NCBI RefSeq assembly: GCF_000250985.1
Contig: NW_013524648.1
Coordinates: forward strand, 483,441-547,440
Direction: 5' to 3'
Source: Nematocida parisii ERTm1
Lineage: Eukaryota > Microsporidia
Length of the DNA: 64,000 nt
The notes beneath the pieces are model-generated. The model saw only the letters and a list, made by a program, of their open reading frames with translations. It ran no database searches and had not been told where the DNA came from. Of this stretch, positions 37,842 through 46,251 are shown piece by piece (the first letter of the stretch is position 1; every line of letters starts with the position of its first letter). The translations under genes were made by a program, and so were the position numbers.

Positions 37842-40649
37842 ATGGGAAGAATCTCAAGGAACACTTTGATAGAGGAAGTTTATAATGAATTGACAGATAT
37901 GTACAAAATAATAATATATAATCCGAAATACGGGAGATTGACAATTAATCCAGATGGTGCATTAAATCAACTTTGGCAGTATATAGAAAGTATATATATA
38001 AGATTTACAGAAGCAAAGCGATTTCTGTCTCCAGAGGTAGAGATTGACTATATTATAGCAATTGATCATCAAAGAAGCAAGGGCAATATTAATATGCAGA
38101 GCAGAAATTGCGAGAGTGATAGAGTAAGTGAAAGTTTATACCAGGAGGGCGATTTGCTAAACTATACCAGGGAGTACTACAGTACTTTTCTTAAAATGTT
38201 TCCTTCACTAAGAAAATCCTTATCAATAGAAACAACCAAAGAAGATTCTTTTTTAATATTTTTGGAAAACGAAATAGTAGAGCCATATACACACACAATT
38301 CTTGCGGCTCTTCTGCTGCTTTCAGAGGGGTTAGACATAGCACTTACAATGGAAGAGTCTACGGAGGGCAACTGCCTTGTTTTAAGGAAGAGAAATGGCA
38401 AGCATGTTTTTACAATTGGCATGAATCTATTTAGTTATTCTAGTGAATGCGGCGCCGGGCAAAGGGAAGACACCAAAACAATATATCTGCAGGAGGCTGT
38501 AGATGTGATAAACTTCTTTATAAACAACAAAAGAAATCCAATACTGGAAAAAGAAGGATTTGTAGAGCCACAGACGTATGAGGAGTTTAAAACTGGGAGA
38601 TTCTTGAACCGCCCGTCATTTCTTATACAGATGTATATACACCACTACATGAAGGCTAAAAAGACTAAGAACATAATGAAGTGTATTATTGGCTCATTGT
38701 ATGAAATTTTATGGGAGCATATAGAAACAAAGGCTGGAGACAGTGCAGAGCACAGCTTGGCAAATGATGTGTTTAGCCGATACTTTATCTCTATAGAAAG
38801 CACTGGGGCTGGCTTGAATTATTTGGACATTGTCAAAGAGGTGCATACAGTATCAGAACAAAAAGAAGGAGCTTTAATTTCATTTAATCTAGAGCCAAAT
38901 CAAAATATAAAGCAGACCATAAAAGAAGCAGATTATTTGAATCCCAGGGTGAGTGCGCATTTCTGTGGAATATTGGAGGAGTCCAGAAGTGTCACAGAAT
39001 CTGTTAATTATATGGAAACAACACTCCTTGGAATAGTGTGTTTTTTTGCATATGACTGCACAAGAGGTATTTATACAACCGAGCATATGAAAAATGCATC
39101 TAGCAGACTAAAAGAATTCTTTGCCAAATATCCAAAGCTGCACCTTGAAGATTCTAAGGTAATACATGCAGAGTGGAATAGAGTTCTGTCAAACTTAAAC
39201 AACCCAGGCGTAAGTTACATTGATGCAACTAGAACCCGGTTGGAAATAGGCATAATAAACATGATCTGTGTAATTGCAGAGCTGCTAGGTGCATATGAGC
39301 AGGAAAAAGAAAAACTTAACAATTTAAAAAAAGACTTGAATGGAAATGAGAAAGTGTATGAGGAAGAGGTATATGAATACATAGAAAAGTGTTTAAAGGG
39401 TCTATTTTGGACTATGAATGATCGAGTAGAACCAAGTATTTCTGTGGAAAATCTATTAAAGCATAAAAACAGCGCAAATAAGTATGATTTATATGGAGAA
39501 GTAACAGTGAAATACACAAATAATGATGTAGGAAACAAATTAGCAGTATATGTATACCAAACCGAAAGCTTCTACAGAATAACAGTTGCCAGACTTAAGC
39601 AATTCTGCACTTTAGAAATTAGTAAGCTAAATGAGCTGGCCAATTCTTCTGTCATACAAGGAGCCTCTTTTGTTAAGTATGTAATAAGGCACTATATTCA
39701 GCTTATTATTGAAGAAGAAGGCTTTTTTGAGCGCAGTGTGCAGAAGTTTATTGATGACAGCTTGCTAAAGAGAGGCATAAATGCTCTCTGTATAGATGTA
39801 AATAGCCTTCTTCTATATGCAGAATGTCTCGGACTTTATAAATATGGGGGAAATAACATGACCCTATTCAAATTTTTGGTAGTGTACATTGCAAAGTTGC
39901 AGCTGCCAACGACACACTACATTGTGCGTTTTGCCTCCAACATAATTGGCCAACAATGCAGTAGCAACCAGCTACTACACCGCAGAGCTTTAACTTTTAT
40001 TCCATTTATAAAAGACCATCAGAGCTACTTTCCATATATAAAGTTTGACACTATAACGTATAAAGCTTCTATATTTTCAGACAAAACCGTGATGCAGTTT
40101 TTGATGAAGCTAGTTAATATAAATGCAGAGGACTCTGTGATCAGCTACCTAACAAGCTATGTTGAGCTCGATGGGAGGTGCCAGTTGGCATGTCTGCTTG
40201 ATATACTTGGAGGAATGTTGCAGCAAAATGAGCAAATCTGCCTTCTAAGCTGCTTAACTGTGTGCGGCACTACTATGAAGCACATTTGCACTCTTGTTAA
40301 TACTATGAAGAAAATTGATAATGTGCTGCCAGATACCCAGCTTATAGAGCGGTCCAGCGTCAATGCTATTTTGTTATTATTTATTGGAATTGCCTGCCAA
40401 GAAAAGGCGCGGTTTACGAGTATTATAAAAGAATGCTTCTATCTAATCACTGACCAAGAAGCACTTGGGATAAATCCTGTTAAAGAGTGCACGTTGGAAT
40501 ACTATCACAATATACTAAATTGTCTAAAGTCTATGGAGGTTATATTATGCAGGCCTAACAATGAGTTAGACAGAGTTAAGATAAATTGTATATTAAATAT
40601 GTACAGCAAAATGCTGAACAGTGTTGAAGTACTCGAATACAATGAATAA
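37842..40649 (+). CDS. Large hypothetical alpha-helical protein
   Basis: A 935-residue protein with ATG at 37842. It is helical throughout, with scattered aromatic residues and no low-complexity stretches, like an alpha-solenoid scaffold such as a nucleoporin or trafficking protein. I see no catalytic motif, membrane segment or zinc site. It follows the preceding helical protein on the same strand after 271 bases. Function unknown. Confidence 0.72.
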   Translation: MGRISRNTLIEEVYNELTDMYKIIIYNPKYGRLTINPDGALNQLWQYIESIYIRFTEAKRFLSPEVEIDYIIAIDHQRSKGNINMQSRNCESDRVSESLYQEGDLLNYTREYYSTFLKMFPSLRKSLSIETTKEDSFLIFLENEIVEPYTHTILAALLLLSEGLDIALTMEESTEGNCLVLRKRNGKHVFTIGMNLFSYSSECGAGQREDTKTIYLQEAVDVINFFINNKRNPILEKEGFVEPQTYEEFKTGRFLNRPSFLIQMYIHHYMKAKKTKNIMKCIIGSLYEILWEHIETKAGDSAEHSLANDVFSRYFISIESTGAGLNYLDIVKEVHTVSEQKEGALISFNLEPNQNIKQTIKEADYLNPRVSAHFCGILEESRSVTESVNYMETTLLGIVCFFAYDCTRGIYTTEHMKNASSRLKEFFAKYPKLHLEDSKVIHAEWNRVLSNLNNPGVSYIDATRTRLEIGIINMICVIAELLGAYEQEKEKLNNLKKDLNGNEKVYEEEVYEYIEKCLKGLFWTMNDRVEPSISVENLLKHKNSANKYDLYGEVTVKYTNNDVGNKLAVYVYQTESFYRITVARLKQFCTLEISKLNELANSSVIQGASFVKYVIRHYIQLIIEEEGFFERSVQKFIDDSLLKRGINALCIDVNSLLLYAECLGLYKYGGNNMTLFKFLVVYIAKLQLPTTHYIVRFASNIIGQQCSSNQLLHRRALTFIPFIKDHQSYFPYIKFDTITYKASIFSDKTVMQFLMKLVNINAEDSVISYLTSYVELDGRCQLACLLDILGGMLQQNEQICLLSCLTVCGTTMKHICTLVNTMKKIDNVLPDTQLIERSSVNAILLLFIGIACQEKARFTSIIKECFYLITDQEALGINPVKECTLEYYHNILNCLKSMEVILCRPNNELDRVKINCILNMYSKMLNSVEVLEYNE

Positions 40650-40996
40650 ATAGTAAATTCATAAATATAAATTTAAACCCCCAAAACACAATAACTAGGA
40701 GGTTCTCTGACGTTTTCATTATAAATGAATTTTATATTATCAGATATGATAATCTGTCAATTTAGTACAAGTCTGTGTACCTGCTAATGTTTCTACATGT
40801 TTAGCGATTTTAATACTTTCAGTGTTTAGCTATTTAAAATGCTTTTCACTACTATTATAATTAGCAAAGTAAATTTATTTAAAGGTGTACACAGTCTGCA
40901 AAGAAGACATTTATAAAATAAATTCTTTATTATTTCTGAACATTATTATAAATTTAGAGTGATTTGAGTTACTTTGTGTATAACACAAGATCTAGA
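40650..40996. other. Convergent intergenic region with small palindrome
   Basis: AT-rich. ATTATCA-GATA-TGATAAT at 40737-40754 is a perfect seven-bp stem. No gene. Confidence 0.5.
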
Positions 40997-41608
40997 TTAT
41001 GCTCTAGTCACACGTATTAAATCAACCACAACATGCACACTTTCCTTTTTTTGAAATTTATACGTCTTTTTAAGCTCAAAATACATTTTGGATAAAACTT
41101 TGATTCTTCCGCTGTATTTGTTCTTAAAGTATTCACGGGTGCTGGTTTTATGCATGGAATACACTACATCCGCCTTTTCTAAAGCCTTTTCTAAGAAAAT
41201 TGCATCAATCCCGCTGTTGTTTTTTGTGCCAAAGGGTGGGTTTATTATTGCTGTGTTGAACTGAGGAATAGAGCCAAACTCATCGCTTTGAACGTCTAAA
41301 TTACAGAATGTGTGCTGACCCTCAGAAACTTTGCTTAAATTACAATTATACTTATCTTCAACAGAAGAGTCAATGTCTATTCCCATAACCTTATTGGCAC
41401 CATATAGAATGACTGCAGCACTAAGCATTCCAGTCCCACAGCCAAGGTCTAATACATCCTTGTCTTGTATGTCATTATATTCTACAGCCATAACATGCAC
41501 TACAGCACATGCCAGTTCAGATGGTGTCATATATTGCTCGTATTTTATCTTTGGGCAGGCGAATCCTTCTATTCCATCAAGTATCCACTTCGCTTCTTTT
41601 AATTTCAT
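40997..41608 (-). CDS. METTL5-like N6-adenine methyltransferase (18S rRNA)
   Basis: A 203-residue Rossmann-fold methyltransferase. It carries the SAM-binding loop DLGCGTG (54-60), an acidic strand end MGIDID (75-80) and the catalytic NPPFGT (123-128), the signature of N6-adenine and related methyltransferases. Length and the N-terminal LEQYMTP-like motif (KYEQYMTPSELA) fit METTL5, which with TRMT112 methylates an adenine in 18S rRNA. The start codon overlaps the stop region of the upstream metalloprotease gene by four bases. Confidence 0.88.
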   Translation of the reverse strand: MKLKEAKWILDGIEGFACPKIKYEQYMTPSELACAVVHVMAVEYNDIQDKDVLDLGCGTGMLSAAVILYGANKVMGIDIDSSVEDKYNCNLSKVSEGQHTFCNLDVQSDEFGSIPQFNTAIINPPFGTKNNSGIDAIFLEKALEKADVVYSMHKTSTREYFKNKYSGRIKVLSKMYFELKKTYKFQKKESVHVVVDLIRVTRA

Positions 41609-42306
41609 TTTTTTACCAGCTTATTTTTTATGTCACTTTTTGAGCAAGTGCTGAATATCTTTAGTGCATCTGATTTAGTGTAGATGGTTTCCATTAAATA
41701 TCCTGATGGCATGCAACTGTTTCCGTCCCCATCGTGCTTTGCACCTAATAAATGAGCTAGTTCATGCGCCATGGTTTCTCCTATTTCTTTAGGCGTGTCT
41801 TCGGGCTTAACAGTGCAAACAGCAATTGGATTGCCAATAAATATCCCATTTTCAACCGAGGCGCCGTAAACAGAAGGGTTATCTTCTAAGTGCAAGAAAA
41901 ATATTGGACTAGTTTTTGTTATAAGATTGTTGGTTCTTCGCATGGTATCTGCAATTGTTTTTAGCCCATTGAACAAGTCTACACCGTCAATTTCTCTATT
42001 AGAGTCAGATGCTATGTCTGTAGCATAGTTGTTAGGAGAGTTCCCATGTTCGTGCGCATATTTAATCTGCTGGCAGGAAATGGTAATACCCAGCCCGCTA
42101 TTTCTATATATTTCCTGCAATATATTTACTGCCTGTTTTATTTTCCATTTGGGTATGCTTTGGCTCTCCGCTACTATAGTAACTTTTAGATGTAAAGAAT
42201 TATTATATGTATATGCATTATTGCAGGAGTAGCACTGCAGGATACTAAATAACAAAATACAGACCAGCAGTATAGGACTGTGTCTGTTTAGCATAAATAC
42301 CACCAT
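41605..42306 (-). CDS. Secreted zinc metalloprotease (metzincin, ADAM/reprolysin-like)
   Basis: A 233-residue protein with a signal peptide (HSPILLVCILLFSILQCYSC) and a compact catalytic domain. The zinc-binding signature HELAHLLGAKHD (181-192) is the extended HExxHxxGxxH of metzincins, with the following Asp typical of the M12B (ADAM) group. A downstream Met (YLMET, near 205) can serve as the Met-turn. There is no prodomain, disintegrin domain or membrane segment, so it is probably a minimal exported protease. An in-frame ATG at 42294 is an alternative start. It is divergent from p47 at 42467. Confidence 0.88.
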   Translation of the reverse strand: MVVFMLNRHSPILLVCILLFSILQCYSCNNAYTYNNSLHLKVTIVAESQSIPKWKIKQAVNILQEIYRNSGLGITISCQQIKYAHEHGNSPNNYATDIASDSNREIDGVDLFNGLKTIADTMRRTNNLITKTSPIFFLHLEDNPSVYGASVENGIFIGNPIAVCTVKPEDTPKEIGETMAHELAHLLGAKHDGDGNSCMPSGYLMETIYTKSDALKIFSTCSKSDIKNKLVKK

Positions 42307-42374
42307 GTTTATTTATATTTAGTCTATAAAATATATCTGCAACAAGGCAATTTTCATTTATGGCTTGGGGTTTA

Positions 42375-42386
42375 TTCGGGTTATTA
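42375..42386 (+). promoter_or_regulatory. TTCGGGTTAT motif copy
   Basis: Matches the first ten bases of the recurring motif, then TA instead of AT. It sits in the 160-base divergent spacer, 80 bases upstream of the p47 gene. Confidence 0.45.
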
Positions 42387-42466
42387 TGCCGTAAAACATT
42401 TTATGTATATACGATAATTAATTATGTGGCTGCCATAAATATTAAATTAGTTTTTATTGAAATAGG

Positions 42467-43204
42467 ATGTCCGCAAAGATTACCGAACTAATGAAAAAGC
42501 TCAACTGCACTGAGAATCAGGCAAGGAATGCGTTAAAGCTATCCAGGGACGATATGGCTATTGCCGAAACAATTATAAAGGAGTACAACTCGGACAAAAG
42601 AACTAGCTATGTTGGTGGGAATAGTGGGCAAATTGTGGAGATGCCAAAATCTGGGTATGCTGCAGAATTTGAAAAGTTAATGAAAGAATCAAACAAGGCA
42701 GACTCAGACAAAACAGAATCGGGTGAGCCTGTTGGAAATCGGAAGCTTTCTATTTACAAAAATGGCTTCTTAATAGATGACAAGTTTACTCGCCTGTCTG
42801 ACAAAGAAATCAAGCGGGTCATGGATAATATCATTAAAAAACAAGAAATACCAAGTGATTTATTCAATATTAAGCAGAATGACCTGGTAGATGTAGAGAT
42901 CCAGGATAAATCAGATGAAATGTACAAAGAAGACTTTCCTGGAGTTTCTAGAACTATAAACCTCTCAATACCAAAGGAGGATAAGTCTGTAATTGAATTA
43001 GGAACAGATTCTGTTCTCTTTAAGTTAACAGTCGGAAACAAAAACATTATTGTTAAAATGGGAGGGTGTACCACCTTCCAGCCGCTCCAGGAATATTTCA
43101 AGGAGAAGGGATGTAATGGAAAATTATCATACGATGGAAAAGAGGTTAGTTGGGATGAAGACCCAACTAAATATAAAAGAGAACTGTTAAAACTCATTGA
43201 ATAA
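42467..43204 (+). CDS. SHP1: p47/Shp1-like Cdc48 adaptor (UBA-SEP-UBX)
   Basis: A 245-residue cofactor of the Cdc48/p97 segregase. Domains in order: a UBA-like N-terminus (residues 1-42, ENQARNALKLSRDDMAIAE), a SEP domain at about 90-155 (LSIYKNGFLIDDKFTRLSD, then IPSDLF, matching the family's G..P.EL pattern), and a C-terminal UBX-like domain at about 165-245. The UBX part is divergent. It lacks a clear FPR loop, which normally docks into p97, so binding may rely on other contacts. Confidence 0.85.
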   Translation: MSAKITELMKKLNCTENQARNALKLSRDDMAIAETIIKEYNSDKRTSYVGGNSGQIVEMPKSGYAAEFEKLMKESNKADSDKTESGEPVGNRKLSIYKNGFLIDDKFTRLSDKEIKRVMDNIIKKQEIPSDLFNIKQNDLVDVEIQDKSDEMYKEDFPGVSRTINLSIPKEDKSVIELGTDSVLFKLTVGNKNIIVKMGGCTTFQPLQEYFKEKGCNGKLSYDGKEVSWDEDPTKYKRELLKLIE

Positions 43205-43205
43205 A

Positions 43206-43937
43206 TCAATTAGCATGTGCTTGGTCTACTTTATAACGTGCTTGGATTGTTTTAATTTTCTGGTCAATCTTGTTGATTTCTGTCTGTGTGGGCAGGTCTT
43301 TTCGCTTCATTTGCTTTTTTATTTCTACGACCGCATTTAATGTATCTTCCATAAAGAATCCCTGCAGTAGAGAGGGAGACACGGGGAGGGAGGCAATTGC
43401 CACTTGTGTAAGATCTAGTGTGTGATAATTATCCAATAGCATAATTGTTTTAAGATTTTCAATTGATGTTTCCCAATTTAAGTGAACATCTGGAGAAGTT
43501 ATTTCTTGTGTTTGCACAGATTCATCAATCACTGCATTTATGCTTTCTCTATTCCTAAGCAAAAGAAACAGTGCAAGAAGTCTTAAATGCGGAGACGGTA
43601 CATATAAATTGAATTTTAGTGCATTGCATATCTCTAATTCATACTCTGCCAGTAATTGTGTGTCAACAAAGCTAAACATTTCCTTTATCTGTGTAGCTGT
43701 TATGTAAATATTTTCTACTTTCATTCCCAAAAGAATGCATGCCATAATAAGATTCTTCATATCATAGTGAAAAACTCGTCTCTTTGTAAATAATATCTTA
43801 AAATACGTTATTACAGTACTCTGTACCTGGATAGGAATGTTCATCTTATCACAAGTGCTGAGCATTCTTAGCTGGTAATGAAAAAGAAAAGTGTTTTCCT
43901 CTTCTGTCGTTATATCCATCGAAACACCTTCTGACAT
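43206..43937 (-). CDS. CCL1: Cyclin H-like protein (TFIIH/CAK cyclin)
   Basis: A 243-residue cyclin. The first cyclin box is at about 10-115 (LFHYQLRMLSTCDKMNIP, TVITYFKILFTKRRVFHYD, LIMACILLGMKVE, then YELEICNALKFNLYVPSP). LKFNLYVPSP matches the LNFHLIVHNPYRP region of cyclin H, the partner of Cdk7 in TFIIH. The second box is short. A C-terminal charged helix (IKKQMKRKDLP) is typical of cyclin H. It converges tail to tail with p47: only one base separates the two stop codons. Confidence 0.72.
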   Translation of the reverse strand: MSEGVSMDITTEEENTFLFHYQLRMLSTCDKMNIPIQVQSTVITYFKILFTKRRVFHYDMKNLIMACILLGMKVENIYITATQIKEMFSFVDTQLLAEYELEICNALKFNLYVPSPHLRLLALFLLLRNRESINAVIDESVQTQEITSPDVHLNWETSIENLKTIMLLDNYHTLDLTQVAIASLPVSPSLLQGFFMEDTLNAVVEIKKQMKRKDLPTQTEINKIDQKIKTIQARYKVDQAHAN

Positions 43938-44345
43938 TCTTTCGTAAATTTTTTTTGTTTAAAATAGTGGCCTCCAAATTCTGTTTCATTGAAGGTCAAT
44001 TTATGGGAATATTTGTTGGTTATACTAGAGACTGTGAAAAATAGTTTTAAATAGACGTGTGTGAGAGTTGTGCCAAATGAGGCGGTGTGCACCGGGCATA
44101 TACTACAGATTAACACACAACAAAAAGGAAATATAAGTTATAGACTACATGCTCTAGCCATATTTCAGAATGCCGGTGCTCAAGTTCCGTGCAGATTTCA
44201 AATTTATCATAGAAAATAAACAGTAGAATACTTAGAAATAGTCTAAAATAAGTTGGATAAGTATTCCAGAACAATTTTATTAAATACAAACAAGAGCACA
44301 GTGTTTAGATTATAATAAAGAAATGATTTTTATTTTCAATGCATT
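43938..44345. other. Intergenic, no gene seen
   Basis: AT-rich spacer of 408 bases between two same-strand genes. A short minus-strand frame extends from the cyclin gene upstream but has no gene-like composition. Confidence 0.55.
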
Positions 44346-46225
44346 TTATGGAAGATAAGAAAGCGTGTCTTCCTCTGTATTATAGGATAGTAATTCTCTT
44401 TGCGTAAGAATAGAGATTCTTTGGTCAACCTGTTTTGGCAGGACCATTTGCAGCTTTACAATTCTATTAAGTATTTCAGTCTTTTTTTGGGGAGATGTTC
44501 TTTTTAGTTCTTTTGTTAGGTAGCTGTCAATTGATAGGTTTATAAGAAGTTTCTTTTTTTCTTCGCGTACTTCTTTTTCCTTCTCTATAAATTCCGGGAG
44601 AAGATCAGTCCATGCAGATTCATTGTTGAAATTAGTGCCTGGTTCTATGCATAGAGAGTCTTTAGACATTTCTACTATGCTTTGTCTTAGAAGTGGGCTT
44701 ATTTGCTCTTTATAAGTAACAATCGCAGACTTTACATCTGAGATTAGAACAGATCTAGTATCGCACAGTTTTAGAATAATCCAGTACTGTGGTAAAGTTA
44801 AAATAGCGCTTCCTGAATTTATCTGTATTTCTACCACAGAAAGGGTATCTACCCAATCGATTCGAATTTTTTTTCTTCTTTTACTTTTTTCTATTTCTCG
44901 TTTTATTTCAGATAATTCTGGTATCCCAGGGATATTTAGGCTTTTTATTGACTTAGGCCATCTAAAGCTGTTGGTGCGTATCAGAGAAATCTTTCCATCT
45001 TGCAATGTTTCAGTTTCCACAAAATCATTGATTAGTTCATCAACTCTTCTTTTTAATGCATATTTCCACTTGCTCCGGACTATTCGTATAGAATTTTTTA
45101 CTTGCTCAACTGGTGCACCTTTTAACAACTCGTCAACTAGCATAATCACTAAGTTGTTTTCAAAATAGTCAGTACTGGAGACTTCATCAGCAATAACGCG
45201 AAGAAAAGGAACTTCTTCTTTAGGTAGTTTTTCTGTCACTTCCTTTTTTATCTTTTCTATTAGTAGTTTAGAGTACTCGTTTGGTGACTTCTTAATATTA
45301 GTTTTAAGAATTTTCCTAGTCATCTTCTTTATCTTTCGGTCTACTGGCGGTGGCCACTGAATAAGTCTAACCTGCATTAGCCCATCAAACGCATTGCTTT
45401 TATTGATGTGCTCTTCAAGCGCTTTGATAAAGATATCTCGAATCTTTAATTTGGATGGCTGATCCGCCCGAAACTGCAATAGTTCAGAGAGAACATTCGC
45501 ACTATTCTCCCTTAAAAGTAGTAGTATATCCCTCTCTGTAAGAACATTCTCCATAAACAAAGTATTTCCCACTTGCACCTGTATTTTCCTTTTAATTTCA
45601 GATGGAAGTGCTTCTACCCCTACCCAGCAAAGAAATCCTGGTATTTTTTTTAGATATTCTATTTTTTCTGTGCAGTTTCTACATTCTCTGATCCATACAC
45701 TGACTTTATCTCTGCAATGAAGTAGGGCATTTCTTCGCGGTATGCACTGAGCACTTCTTTTTCCACATTTGCCATTCTTCCTATTCTTTTTAGTAAGAGT
45801 ATTTGTACTTTTAAGTTATTGTTTTTATTAGCAGGTAATCCGGACCGTATTGCACTGGTCACATCTTTGGCTATTTCAGAGATTTCATTCTCGGCTTTCT
45901 CTTCTGCTAGCCTTAGCACGGCCTTTTTCACTGTTGCATATATAGGCAGCTTTGACAGATGCTTCTCTTGGCCGGGTTGTATATTTAATACAGAAAGAAC
46001 AGTGGAAAGCCTTTTTTGCATCTTTTTCCCACAGATGTATATCTCGCTTAATGATACTTCGTTCTGCTTTAGTGATCTGGATATGAGATTGCATGCCAGT
46101 TTTAAGATGTTCTTCCTCTCTTTCAAACTCAATTTATTCAGAATACTGGAGAGTTGCAGTCTATTTATTCTACCTTCATTGATTTCCTGCTTAATTAGTT
46201 CCCACGCCTGTTCTGTTTGCTGCAT
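44346..46225 (-). CDS. APC2: APC2-like cullin (anaphase-promoting complex), frame-broken
   Basis: Appears as two open frames (46225-45659 and 45578-44346). The 80 bases between them also encode plausible protein (KKIPGFLCWVGVEALPSEIK). Adding an A to A6 (45662-45667) and dropping one from A8 (45644-45651) joins everything, giving about 626 residues. The C-terminal half fits cullin homology, and APC2 best: LVIMLVDELLKGAPV, SFRWP, WVDTLSVVEIQINSGSAILTL, and a final winged-helix region. APC2 with a RING partner forms the catalytic core of the anaphase-promoting ubiquitin ligase. Its start is 26 bases from the divergent Dna2 start. Confidence 0.68.
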
Positions 46226-46251
46226 TTATTCTGTGAATGTAAAAAAATATT

